From Nanobdellota archaeon (GTDB lineage: Archaea; Nanobdellota; Nanobdellia; Woesearchaeales; GW2011-AR15), in assembly GCA_018815145.1 (NCBI GenBank), contig JAHIYL010000074.1, forward strand, positions 1-26,328: a stretch of DNA of 26,328 nucleotides. Direction: 5' to 3'. The notes under the pieces were generated by a model. It saw only the letters and a list, made by a program, of their open reading frames with translations. It was not told where the DNA came from and did not search any database. Every line of letters starts with the position of its first letter. Position 1 is the first letter of the stretch. This document shows, one piece after another, positions 16,201 through 23,804 of the stretch. The position numbers and the translations under genes are program-made.

Positions 16201-19200
16201 TCGATAGTGCCTGAACTTATGGTGAAATCAGCAAAGAACCCGAACTGATCATCGTCTTTTGGACCCATCATAGGACCATCCATATCTTCCCCAAATTCAA
16301 ACATAGGGAATATGTCCATCATGTACATGCCAGATGGCAGTGGGCAGAGTTCAATTATTGCCTTTCCGTCAAGGTCAGTCGTCTCTTCAAGGAAATTATT
16401 GTTTGACATGCCACCATCCATCCCTCCTCCGTACATCCAATCCTGATTTGCATCAAGGACAGTGCAATCTGTTCCTCCAAGAGAATACACAGGATAAGGA
16501 TAATCATCCTTGTCGTGGAAAAGGTTGAGATTGAGTTTCTGGGAGTCCGGCAATCCAAGCCTGTCCTTTGTAGTTATTGAGACCTTTATGTTCTCATCCT
16601 CATCAAAACGTGTCTTCATGTCTACATCAAGTCCTTTTGCACCAACATCAATGAAATATGCAATATCCTGCACAATTATCTCTTGATCCACATCACATGT
16701 TGCAGTCCCCTGGATGAGATATTCACCGGGAAGTGAAGGGGCTATATATGAGAACGATGCGGTTCCATTTTGATCTGTTGTCTCATTTATGCTGATCTGT
16801 TTTACAAGCTGATAGTCTTTGGCACTGTATATCTCGCTGAAGAGAATATTGCAGTCAACAATAGGTGTTGCATTCAAGAATTGTGTCTTTAGCCAGACAG
16901 ACTGAGTTGATTTTGCAGCAACATTGCTTTCTCTTTTTGATATTGCTACATGGAATTGTTCCACATAGACAAAAACTTTCTCTTCTGTCTCTTCTGCTTC
17001 GTCATCTATGTAGCTGAATACAAGATCATATTTTTTGCCTGCTTCAAGACCAAGAATAGTTGGATGTAGATTGAATGATGCATCACCTGGTTGTGACATC
17101 GGACCATCCATATCTTCGCCACCTCCACCCATATTCATATAAGAACACCATCCCTGATCATTGAATGAACAACCTTTATCTGAATTATCACTGCATTCTG
17201 TTTCGTTATCACCAAAATCACTGCAGAATTGCAGTAGGCTATCACATTCGCTTCCAGTCCATGCACAGTCATCTGTATTTGCATTGCATTGATCAACATC
17301 CATTGAAGCACAGTCTTTTGGAATCATTGAGCTTGGCCATTCATTTGTCTGCACATTTATTACAGGATCTAATCCAGAATAAGTGAAGGTTTCGAGATCC
17401 CTTATACCCTTTAGTGTGACAGTCTTATTTGCCAGCGGACCAAACCAAGTATGTTGATCACACCAATCAGCAGTGCAGAAAGGATCGTCTCCTTCTCCGA
17501 ACAAGGCAATATTTACAGTGAAATTTACGCCCGGGATTATTGAATTTCCAGATGACATGAAAGCATTAAGTTCAACACCGCTGCCTATTGTGAAATCTTC
17601 ATAGAGGTATTCCATGAAACCATCTCTTTGTATCTCAATTTCCATTGTGAAATATCCATTGCCAAAAGGTGTTGTGAAATTTGTCTCGTATGTTCCTCCA
17701 TTGTCAACCAGCACCTGATTGTATTGCTTGCTTCCAGGTCCCCATATGTTCTTTAATGTTGCCCCTTGTACATTAGTAACTTGCAGTGTATAAGATTGAC
17801 CGGCAAAATATGCATCTGGAGCGCTTCCTGTGGAATCGACAATTGAAACAGCAGGTTTTGAGCTGTTTGAGAGCCGGAACCATGCCCATCCTTCTGATGT
17901 CTGGCCATTTGAGAGGTTCATCTCAAGCACAAGCTCAAACTCATATGCTTTGTCAAGAGCAAGAGCAGTCTGGTTGCCCATCATCTCAATGAGTGCCTCA
18001 CCACTATCAACAGTGAATACTGGGTCCATGAGCCCGAAATCTGAGAGAGATACATCTGTTGGCTGCCAGAAACCCGGTTCATGCTTCTGGATCCTCTTAA
18101 CAGTCACATTTCCGCTGTAATCAAGCGGAGCCCATGTCTCTATATTTCGTGCACGTACATTTATCTGGATTGTGTCTGTGATGCCATATTCCCATTCTTC
18201 AGGATACGCATCAACCTGAAAACTCCTGAGGTTGAAATCAAACCACACTGGCTGGCCGCCGACATTTATCCTTCCATTATATCCTCCGCTGGGTAGGCCG
18301 GTTTCACTGAGGTCTATTGTGAATGTCAGCCGGCCGTTTGCATCAGTCACATTCCCATTGGTAAAATTGGCTCCATTAACGTTTGTTATGTAGCTAACAG
18401 GTTCCTGATCCCATGATTCTGAGCGCTGGTTGAACTCTGATAATTGTGCTGCAACTCCTGAAACAGGTACTCCGTTATCCCTGACATCGATTGTGAGAGA
18501 GTAGGTATCAGAAGAAGCATAATCCCACTTATTCTGGTTCCAGAACAATTCGAGATTGTCATTGCCGCGGACAAAGAAGTCAAAGGGGACTATTCTGGAT
18601 GCTGTGGACTTATTCACTTCAATCTCGCCATGATAGTTCCCTGTCAGGAAAGCGCTGGTTGTCGTTATTGTAGCATATTGGTTAGGGCTTGTCCAATCGA
18701 TGTTGACTCCTGCCATATCCTGTCCGAAAGGATCACGGATAAGGATCTTGGTCACATTGTCAGGGCTCTCTTTCATCCAGTTCTGTGTGATATCATATAT
18801 ATCAAGGTTGATTGTCACAGTCTCTCCGCTGGAATATTCCCATTTGTCTGTCCATCCCCACATCTCATACTGGTCAGGAAATATGTCTATGAAAAAAAAT
18901 GATTTTGGCGGCTGGCTGGATTGGTCCAATAGGATTAGCTCCACATCATGCGGGCCATTCCCAAGTCCAAGTCCCCCCTCTCCTGTTCCAAGATCAAGGT
19001 CAAAACTGAACTCTTGCTCTGAACCGGTTGATGTTCCCAGATTGATTGTCTGCTTGACATTGTTGAAGAGATTCTTGATATTGAGCTGCAGACTGTTGCC
19101 AGAGTCAGCAGTGACATTGAATGTAAAATTATTTGAGCCGGTCAGTACAAACCTGTTGCTGTCAAACGGCCAGTCTACCTGGAATCCTGCCTGGACAACT

Positions 19201-22200
19201 TCAATCTGTTCTGCATTAGGGAAAGCGTCCCATTTTGTTGCTCCAAAGGAATACATGAAAAATCCAGGATAATTGAAAGTGTGCATCCTTTCGTTGTATC
19301 CTGAACCCAGCTCTTCTTTATTTAATACAGTCTGGGTGAACGGATCAATGATCCAGAAAATTGTGCTTGATGCTGAAGATATATTGAATTGCACCTCTAC
19401 TCCTACTCCTGCAGTTGATGGAGCAAGTATTGTTGTATCTTTTTTCCTGATGTCAAACCAGGTGTTCCAATAGTATAGGTTAGATCCGTCTTCAATCCTT
19501 ATATTTGCTTCATAGAATCCATTTTCAAGGCCTGTAATGTCAAATGCAGCATCTGCACCGCTTCCGATAGTGCTTCCGTTGCCTGTGTAAGTGAATGTAT
19601 TATAATTTTTGTATCCTTCAAGTATGTAGTCAGGGCTTGAGAGGCCTGTCGTGTTTATCACTATTGTGATATTGTCATTTCCCGGAGTATATTCTGGATT
19701 CACAAAAACTGTGAATTCATTTGATACCCTGAAATATAATGAGTTCTCATACTCTGCATTTTCAGATAAATCAAAGTACATCAAATAATCTCCTGTATCA
19801 AGAGACAGGGATGTCAGATCAATGGTCTCTGTACTGCTTCCATTGGCATCAAAAGCCTGGCCAACCCATGTTACTGCACCGGTCCAGAGGTTCTCGATGT
19901 ATGTGATGTTTGCAGCAGAATCTGCAAGATTGAACCCATTTGCTCCGTTGGTGAATACAGTGTAAGAAAAATTGATTGTATCTGTGTCTGCATAGTTTGG
20001 GTCAGGTAGCTGTTCCAGATGCATCCATGGAGCCATGACTTCAAACCATAATGTCTCTGTCACGGTTGTGGTGCCCTGTGTTATTACTACCTCAACAAGA
20101 TATTCGCCAGGTGCAAGGTCATTGTTCAATGTGAGCACACCGCTTGAATATGCATAATCGGTTCCTTGATCAGCATTATTCATGTTCTTGACAGTTGCAG
20201 TTACAGTTACGCTTCCGGTGACTGTCAGGTTGAGCTGGATATTTTCATTAGTCTGGAATGCCTCTTTTCCCTCACTGAAAACCAATGAAGTTGTGAAAGG
20301 CTTGATCTCAAATTCACCTTCACCGAATCCAACAACAGTATCAGTCACTCCGGCAACCTTAGCTATGGGAGCATATCTGCCTGCATTGAAATTTGAAGCA
20401 GAAAGTGTGACTGTTGCAATACCATTTGACGATGTTGTTGCCTGCTTATTGGTAGATACCGGTGCCCATGTATTGAGGTTAAGGAGACCTGTCAGATTGA
20501 CAGTGACATTGTTTTTAGGTGTATCATTCTGATATGTTACTTTGATATTCACTTCTATGTTGTCAGTTGATGAAAACAGATTGTCCTGGTCATTGATAGT
20601 GATAATTACTTTGTCTTCAACTATCCTGAAGCCAAAGCCGGCATATGTTGCATCTGTATCCTTTACAGCCTTCAATTCAGCAAAATATTCTCCGGGCTCA
20701 AGACTGGAACCTGGTGTTATTGTCAAAGTTGTCATTCCGATTGAGCTCGTGAGATTGCTTGTGCTTGTTGCTGAGACAAGGTACCCATCCCTTGCCCTTG
20801 TCAATCTTGAAAGAGTCACATTAGTATCATTCACAAGACTTCCTGATTTTTCTATCACTACGTCTGCAATTATCTGCTGTCCCGGAGCATACTTTGCATT
20901 GTTCCTGACTGTGATGGACCTGAAGTTCAGATTCTTGACTTCAAAGAATCCATCTCCAAGGCCAGTGTTACCGTCTGATGTCTCCACATCAACACCAAAA
21001 CCATAGAAACCGGATTGTGAAGGCAGTTCATTTAATGTTGATTTCAGGGTGGTGGATCCACGGCCATTAGTTATTGAGAAACTCTTCTCATCAAAGAATT
21101 CCCTGTGGATTGTTGCTGTTCCGTTGTATGATGAAGAAAGGACAACAGTCACATTGACAGTTGCTCCTGCTGCAAAAACTTTTTTTTCCTGTCCGCTTGT
21201 GTCATATGTCAGTACGTCAACATCGAATGCAGAGATGCCGAACCATCCATCACCTTCAAATGAATCTCCTTTTGTGTTGACCAATGTATATTCTATCCTG
21301 TAGATGCCATTTGCCAGCGAGGCAGGTACGATATTATATACGACTCTGCCTGTAGAAGTATCGCTGTATGTTGTATTTTTTACTGCCTGAAGATTTGTAT
21401 ATTCTGTTCCGGTGACCTGGTTGACTATCTTGTCGAATTTCAGGACAAAGCTTGATATATCCACACCATTTCCTGTACCAATATCAAACACATTTATCTC
21501 TGCAAGGAATTCAGAACCCTGCTGATGCGCAAATTGAAAAGTGTTATCAAGTGCTTTAACATCAAGCCACGAGAAATAGTTCTGAACAGAGAACCATCTC
21601 TGTCTTTGGACAGTGTTCCCGTCTGCTGTCTGGATACTGATCTTTATGACATAATCTGCTTGTGTTGTTGGAACATTGAATGTCAGTGAAGCGCTTGTGC
21701 TTGAAAAAGTATTATTTGTCTCACTCTGCAGATTATCATCCTTATCATATACTTCAAGCTCAACAAAAGTGATATTGATATCTGACTCAACAGTTATCTT
21801 GCCTAGTTCGCCGGGCTTGAAGATATCCCTGTGGTCATTGAAATTATCTGTGAGTTTAATGTAGATATCAGTATTCATCAGCTCAAAATATTCATGGCCA
21901 TAACCCTGTTTGCCTGATGATGTGGCTTTCACATCTACATGGTAACCCCCGTCTTCCATTCCTGCTGTGAGAGGCAGTGTCATCTCGGATGAAATGGTAG
22001 CATCTGTGCTGTTTGAGATTGCAGGATATACATCATATATCTTTCCGTCCATTTCAAGCTCAACTGAGTAAGCAACTTCATCATTTGACAGCAGATTGCC
22101 ATTTTCAAGATTCTTGACCGTAATATCAAATTCGACAGTCCCGTCTGAAAGTTTGTAAGGTTTATGCTCAAGCAGGTCTACCTCGACATTGAGGCCAAGG

Positions 22201-23135
22201 ACATCAAAGAATCCTTTTGCTTTCTGTTGGTTGTTAGAGGAATCTTTCATCGTAAATTCCACTTCATAGTCGCCGCTTCTGAGCTGTACCGGTGTGCCGG
22301 TCTGGGTGATATTTGTATTTCCCTTGTATAGGCCGGCTGTTGCTTCTGTGAAAGTGACGGTCTTTTTTGTTCCTGTTGGATCAGTTACAACTGCTGTCAC
22401 TGTTGCATTTGTTATCTTTTGTCCGCTTGAATAACCTTCAACTTCAAAATAGGCAATGCCATTTGGCTTGAAAGTGTCCTTGTAGTTGCCTGCAACATCA
22501 GTAATCTTGAATTTCAGATCAAATTTTTTGACACTTACTGTCAGGCTTTTCTTTGAGTCTATAACAATTGTATAGAGACCTACATTCTGAGGAAGGCTTA
22601 CGGATTTCAATACATTTGATGTTCCGCTGCCGGTTGCGTAGGTAGTACCATTTTCATAATATACTGCATACGAATATGAATCACTTGAAAGTGTTGTTCC
22701 GAGATACTTTTTCACTGTGAAATTTAGCTCAGGATTTGCATATGGGACTGCAAGGGAGGATGCAAGGATGGTGTAGCTTGGTAGCTGTGCAGTCTGCAGG
22801 ACAGTAAACGTGAGGATTGAGTTTGAGGAAGATGTGTTTGCAGTCACATTATATGCACTGCCGGATGCAGTGAGGTTCCCTATGTAGTATTCATAGTAAC
22901 CTTCAGAATTGGTCATTGTGGTATTCTTGAGGACACCGGCAAAGTATATGGATACATAAGTGTCATTCTGTCCATTATAGCTGTTGTCCATGACATAGCC
23001 GAACACTTTTGCAGATTCACCTTCAGAGTATTCAGCTTTGTTCAGGCTCATAATCAAGACTTCTGCACTTGCAGAATAACATATTGCCAAGAGCAGTAAT
23101 GCTCCGATACAGAATATTTTAGTATTTTTCCCCAC
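13284..23135 (-). CDS. Giant secreted surface protein, 3283 aa, Ig/MG-like modules plus Cys-rich region
   Basis: GTG start with GGAAGGTG 7 nt upstream; signal peptide 1-24 (GALLLLAICYSASA-E). Residues 25 to about 1850 are about 14 modules of 90-130 aa, each closing with a strand such as GFFEV, GFGFRIV, RWFSVQN, AWFRLS or EDFTI. They resemble the MG/Ig sandwiches of macroglobulin-like surface proteins. Then: a Cys-rich insert (about 1887-1998), Met/Asp/Gly-rich loops (about 2001-2016, 2234-2246, 2282-2296), a carboxypeptidase-regulatory-like domain (about 2544-2600), a DNDNDGLIDEEENNNKDDD acidic segment (2752-2770) of the calcium-binding type, a 32-Cys block (2790-3000) opening CGDGICKLEEDNC, and two C-terminal beta domains. 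No TM helix or sorting signal is present at the C-terminus. It is first in a four-gene operon. The function is probably structural or adhesive. No thioester motif or catalytic site was seen. Confidence 0.88.
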   Translation of the reverse strand: MGKNTKIFCIGALLLLAICYSASAEVLIMSLNKAEYSEGESAKVFGYVMDNSYNGQNDTYVSIYFAGVLKNTTMTNSEGYYEYYIGNLTASGSAYNVTANTSSSNSILTFTVLQTAQLPSYTILASSLAVPYANPELNFTVKKYLGTTLSSDSYSYAVYYENGTTYATGSGTSNVLKSVSLPQNVGLYTIVIDSKKSLTVSVKKFDLKFKITDVAGNYKDTFKPNGIAYFEVEGYSSGQKITNATVTAVVTDPTGTKKTVTFTEATAGLYKGNTNITQTGTPVQLRSGDYEVEFTMKDSSNNQQKAKGFFDVLGLNVEVDLLEHKPYKLSDGTVEFDITVKNLENGNLLSNDEVAYSVELEMDGKIYDVYPAISNSTDATISSEMTLPLTAGMEDGGYHVDVKATSSGKQGYGHEYFELMNTDIYIKLTDNFNDHRDIFKPGELGKITVESDINITFVELEVYDKDDNLQSETNNTFSSTSASLTFNVPTTQADYVIKISIQTADGNTVQRQRWFSVQNYFSWLDVKALDNTFQFAHQQGSEFLAEINVFDIGTGNGVDISSFVLKFDKIVNQVTGTEYTNLQAVKNTTYSDTSTGRVVYNIVPASLANGIYRIEYTLVNTKGDSFEGDGWFGISAFDVDVLTYDTSGQEKKVFAAGATVNVTVVLSSSYNGTATIHREFFDEKSFSITNGRGSTTLKSTLNELPSQSGFYGFGVDVETSDGNTGLGDGFFEVKNLNFRSITVRNNAKYAPGQQIIADVVIEKSGSLVNDTNVTLSRLTRARDGYLVSATSTSNLTSSIGMTTLTITPGSSLEPGEYFAELKAVKDTDATYAGFGFRIVEDKVIITINDQDNLFSSTDNIEVNIKVTYQNDTPKNNVTVNLTGLLNLNTWAPVSTNKQATTSSNGIATVTLSASNFNAGRYAPIAKVAGVTDTVVGFGEGEFEIKPFTTSLVFSEGKEAFQTNENIQLNLTVTGSVTVTATVKNMNNADQGTDYAYSSGVLTLNNDLAPGEYLVEVVITQGTTTVTETLWFEVMAPWMHLEQLPDPNYADTDTINFSYTVFTNGANGFNLADSAANITYIENLWTGAVTWVGQAFDANGSSTETIDLTSLSLDTGDYLMYFDLSENAEYENSLYFRVSNEFTVFVNPEYTPGNDNITIVINTTGLSSPDYILEGYKNYNTFTYTGNGSTIGSGADAAFDITGLENGFYEANIRIEDGSNLYYWNTWFDIRKKDTTILAPSTAGVGVEVQFNISSASSTIFWIIDPFTQTVLNKEELGSGYNERMHTFNYPGFFMYSFGATKWDAFPNAEQIEVVQAGFQVDWPFDSNRFVLTGSNNFTFNVTADSGNSLQLNIKNLFNNVKQTINLGTSTGSEQEFSFDLDLGTGEGGLGLGNGPHDVELILLDQSSQPPKSFFFIDIFPDQYEMWGWTDKWEYSSGETVTINLDIYDITQNWMKESPDNVTKILIRDPFGQDMAGVNIDWTSPNQYATITTTSAFLTGNYHGEIEVNKSTASRIVPFDFFVRGNDNLELFWNQNKWDYASSDTYSLTIDVRDNGVPVSGVAAQLSEFNQRSESWDQEPVSYITNVNGANFTNGNVTDANGRLTFTIDLSETGLPSGGYNGRINVGGQPVWFDFNLRSFQVDAYPEEWEYGITDTIQINVRARNIETWAPLDYSGNVTVKRIQKHEPGFWQPTDVSLSDFGLMDPVFTVDSGEALIEMMGNQTALALDKAYEFELVLEMNLSNGQTSEGWAWFRLSNSSKPAVSIVDSTGSAPDAYFAGQSYTLQVTNVQGATLKNIWGPGSKQYNQVLVDNGGTYETNFTTPFGNGYFTMEIEIQRDGFMEYLYEDFTIGSGVELNAFMSSGNSIIPGVNFTVNIALFGEGDDPFCTADWCDQHTWFGPLANKTVTLKGIRDLETFTYSGLDPVINVQTNEWPSSMIPKDCASMDVDQCNANTDDCAWTGSECDSLLQFCSDFGDNETECSDNSDKGCSFNDQGWCSYMNMGGGGEDMDGPMSQPGDASFNLHPTILGLEAGKKYDLVFSYIDDEAEETEEKVFVYVEQFHVAISKRESNVAAKSTQSVWLKTQFLNATPIVDCNILFSEIYSAKDYQLVKQISINETTDQNGTASFSYIAPSLPGEYLIQGTATCDVDQEIIVQDIAYFIDVGAKGLDVDMKTRFDEDENIKVSITTKDRLGLPDSQKLNLNLFHDKDDYPYPVYSLGGTDCTVLDANQDWMYGGGMDGGMSNNNFLEETTDLDGKAIIELCPLPSGMYMMDIFPMFEFGEDMDGPMMGPKDDDQFGFFADFTISSGTIDAISELKYSIGDTVMINITALDDDNNPINGTIIAMDQILESFDELGSSDLFIYDLGESTVALDENGWAQISYTLNATAPSEENESVLVPIGNGMADIYIVIQDNLGNKYTHQELLFVVSDSDAATISAPATAKTNEQISVHVTSDNAEQYKVQVGAFFLTDNMEKMKDWFIEGGVFLSDVDENVSEADFKILTPREPGSYWLGIPIFRLEINPENIGQASAMLISPIEVTLDLVNVTGTILNKTGQGLSGATVILGKKEATTDAGGQFAMSVPKAKYPIEIYSGNSFMKTDALNFDQNIDINMTFYKFDVAGKLTKTFFNITRSTNLDSETRLNLVVNITNDFDSTFSNMSVEAVALSGKTIKFANATPGQKINVTFNQLYAGFEEATNTLMIKVTADKNTWNSSGYANVSGIPGVNSTIGYTLKKEYTVTTYATAGDRVDNDNDGLIDEEENNNKDDDLDGKIDEDLESALVISGGFCGDGICKLEEDNCYEDCGGVSDICGDGDCTGDENYHCPDDCGGTSCTPNTCDGAYPEGEWCNQWGVQTTEQFCDFCSWFNPGYCGQSCNEFNCWACDVSGSPSSECEGAGCKVGTDDIGNFCYFEEICDSTSCWGCHNTTACSGAGNCQWEYDPYSPDGGWCQLPFNCESDCKACGDQNACDSSLAFMTEGDTNVSCVWFPPDSWNPSGFCDFNFTHGGFDGREIKNLWIDSNSSIEGYMAMADFEGFSGNMGMNLQEGCYYVMVELGSTEVSVSVNGTEVGLFDNSGNTYVQDYASASCYTFSNGTYIITAEDQIGPDYLEWWVTFGENGPGEGLDPEMDILVSSYIDNNAENITFTLQLDDFGSSPLCGGSNLGTGEYEGWKIQINSTEGGCDLGAPTCLDPVDYTLSFEVNETGGWEYFFEYWNGSSFAVNSTAFLFPDPKCSEDELNMTTSLNHIDAEAAQRLRIRYTSYYYDGSESIIDSIDNIDYVVS
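14133..14774 (-). other. 32-cysteine block of the 3283-aa protein
   Basis: Residues about 2789-3002 contain 32 cysteines. The first part has two CGDGxC...C...DCGG units. The second has at least three units with the spacing C-x3-10-C-x2-C...C-x4-5-C-x-(W/V)...C, for example NCWACD, SCWGCH and DCKACG. Spacing and the conserved Trp resemble PSI/plexin-type disulfide knots, which is inference. An even Cys count fits complete disulfide pairing outside the cell. Confidence 0.75.
14793..14894 (-). other. DxDxDG calcium-binding-type acidic segment
   Basis: Residues about 2748-2781 read GDRVDNDNDGLIDEE, then NNNKDDDLDGKIDEDLE. These are two D-x-D-x-D-G-x-I-D-E loops of the type found in thrombospondin type 3 and EF-hand-like extracellular repeats, which bind Ca2+. 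They sit as a hinge between the beta domains and the Cys block. Confidence 0.65.
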
Positions 23136-23142
23136 TTTTCAA

Positions 23143-23150
23143 CACCTTCC
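23143..23150 (-). promoter_or_regulatory. Shine-Dalgarno GGAAGGTG for the GTG-initiated giant gene
   Basis: On the minus strand GGAAGGTG stands 7 nt before the GTG at 23135. It supports this GTG, directly followed by a clean signal peptide, as the real start even though no ATG is present. Confidence 0.65.
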
Positions 23151-23183
23151 CAAATGTATGATTTTGATGATTTTTAGATAGAA

Positions 23184-23195
23184 GTATTTATTAAG
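23184..23195 (-). promoter_or_regulatory. Candidate TATA box of the four-gene surface operon
   Basis: The minus strand reads CTTAATAAATAC, centred near 23189. Normal spacing predicts transcription starting around 23163 and a leader of about 28 nt that includes the ribosome binding site. The region is AT-rich throughout, so other boxes are possible. Confidence 0.4.
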
Positions 23196-23296
23196 AAATC
23201 TGTCAAATACCCTTCCCTCTTTCAGTAAAAAATTGATTTTACTTTCCCATCCCTGTTTTAACGTCAATAAATCTATATTTCTTTTAATTTGGTTTG

Positions 23297-23304
23297 TATA
23301 TAAA
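23297..23304 (+). promoter_or_regulatory. Alternative rightward TATA-like box
   Basis: TATATAAA followed by CTTTTTG. It predicts a start near 23327, between the two copies of the ACTATACTA direct repeat. It may be a second promoter for the AbrB gene or a chance AT-rich match. Confidence 0.3.
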
Positions 23305-23312
23305 TCTTTTTG

Positions 23313-23342
23313 ACTATACTAAAGTGACTAATTACTATACTA
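23313..23342. repeat. Direct repeat ACTATACTA, two copies 21 bp apart
   Basis: Copies lie at 23313-23321 and 23334-23342. The 21-bp period equals two turns of B-DNA, placing both on the same face. A related TTACTATA occurs at 23391-23398. This arrangement is typical of a regulator binding as two side-by-side units. Confidence 0.5.
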
Positions 23343-23360
23343 GATTCCAAAAGCATAAAA

Positions 23361-23368
23361 TTTAAATA
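23361..23368 (+). promoter_or_regulatory. TATA box of the AbrB/Cys-rich protein operon
   Basis: TTTAAATA with an A-rich upstream flank (AAAA). The predicted transcription start is near 23391, so the first inverted repeat (23376-23390) lies between the TATA box and the start, where bound repressor would block polymerase. Confidence 0.5.
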
Positions 23369-23375
23369 CTTGTTT

Positions 23376-23390
23376 TTCTGATATTCAGAA
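23376..23390. promoter_or_regulatory. Inverted-repeat operator copy 1: TTCTGA-TAT-TCAGAA
   Basis: A perfect 6-bp inverted repeat around a 3-bp spacer. It lies just downstream of the TATA box at 23361. The identical 15-mer recurs at 23437. The most economical candidate binder is the AbrB/SpoVT protein encoded next to it, which is inference. Confidence 0.6.
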
Positions 23391-23425
23391 TTACTATAAG
23401 AAATTATGTAAAATATCTGGTAAAT

Positions 23426-23451
23426 TCAGAAATATTTTCTGATATTCAGAA
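23426..23451. promoter_or_regulatory. Inverted-repeat operator copy 2 with an extra half-site
   Basis: The same 15-mer TTCTGATATTCAGAA occupies 23437-23451, 61 bp after copy 1 (about six helical turns). A further TCAGAA at 23426-23431 forms a second inverted pair with the left half-site (TCAGAA-N5-TTCTGA). Three alternating half-sites thus stand in a row. Confidence 0.6.
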
Positions 23452-23513
23452 TATTTGTTTCAGTGACTTTTAAAATAATATCAAATAAAAAAAGAGGGTC
23501 TGATGTCTGCAAA

Positions 23514-23804
23514 ATGAAAAAGTATCCCAGGATTGTCCAGGTAGATAAGAGAGGACAGATAGTGATACCTAAAGAGATAAGAGATGAGCTCTCCATTGAT
23601 GAGACTTCTGGTTTTTTTGTATATTCAATATCAGATGAAGGAATACTTCTCAAGAAGATCCAGCCTGATAGTATTTCATATAGTGATCCATTGATACTTA
23701 AACTGAAAGAAAAAGCTTCTCAGCTAAAGCTTGAACCAAAAAACGTCGATAAGACGATAGATGAGTACAAAAAGACAAAAAAAGGGAATCTTGAGATAAT
23801 ATGA
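23514..23804 (+). CDS. AbrB/SpoVT-family (MazE-like fold) DNA-binding protein, 96 aa
   Basis: Residues about 5-50 form the swapped-hairpin AbrB/SpoVT DNA-binding domain: RIVQVDKRGQIVIPKEIRDE with its hallmark G-Q-I-V-I-P-K-x-I-R, followed by a beta pair ending GILLKKI. The C-terminal half (about 60-96) is a charged, probably helical region that may dimerise. I chose the ATG at 23514 because the domain normally begins there; an in-frame GTG at 23463 adds 17 unrelated residues with no ribosome site. Its TGA overlaps the ATG of the next gene (ATGA), so regulator and surface protein are co-translated. Such proteins act as repressors or as antitoxins; no toxin gene is adjacent, so I prefer a transcription factor, perhaps controlling its own promoter through the palindromes upstream. 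Confidence 0.88.
   Translation: MKKYPRIVQVDKRGQIVIPKEIRDELSIDETSGFFVYSISDEGILLKKIQPDSISYSDPLILKLKEKASQLKLEPKNVDKTIDEYKKTKKGNLEII

Larger units (their letters stand above)
23136..23513. other. 378-bp divergent intergenic control region
   Basis: This gap separates the left-going surface operon from the right-going AbrB/Cys-rich gene pair. It is strongly AT-rich and holds at least two promoter-like TATA boxes facing right, one facing left, a 9-bp direct repeat and two perfect 15-bp inverted repeats. No convincing protein or structured RNA gene was found in it. Confidence 0.6.

Noticed and set aside
13284..18900. True alpha-2-macroglobulin with a thioester bait mechanism
   Set aside because: The modules look MG/Ig-like, but I saw no CxEQ thioester motif or terpenoid-cyclase-like thioester domain.
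23463..23513. GTG at 23463 as the start of the AbrB gene
   Set aside because: Adds 17 Lys/Ser-rich residues not typical of the family, no ribosome site and no correctly spaced TATA box; ATG at 23514 fits the domain.
23801..23804. Toxin-antitoxin pair, with AbrB/MazE-like as antitoxin
   Set aside because: The coupled downstream gene is a large exported protein, not a small RNase-type toxin, and no toxin-like gene is found upstream.
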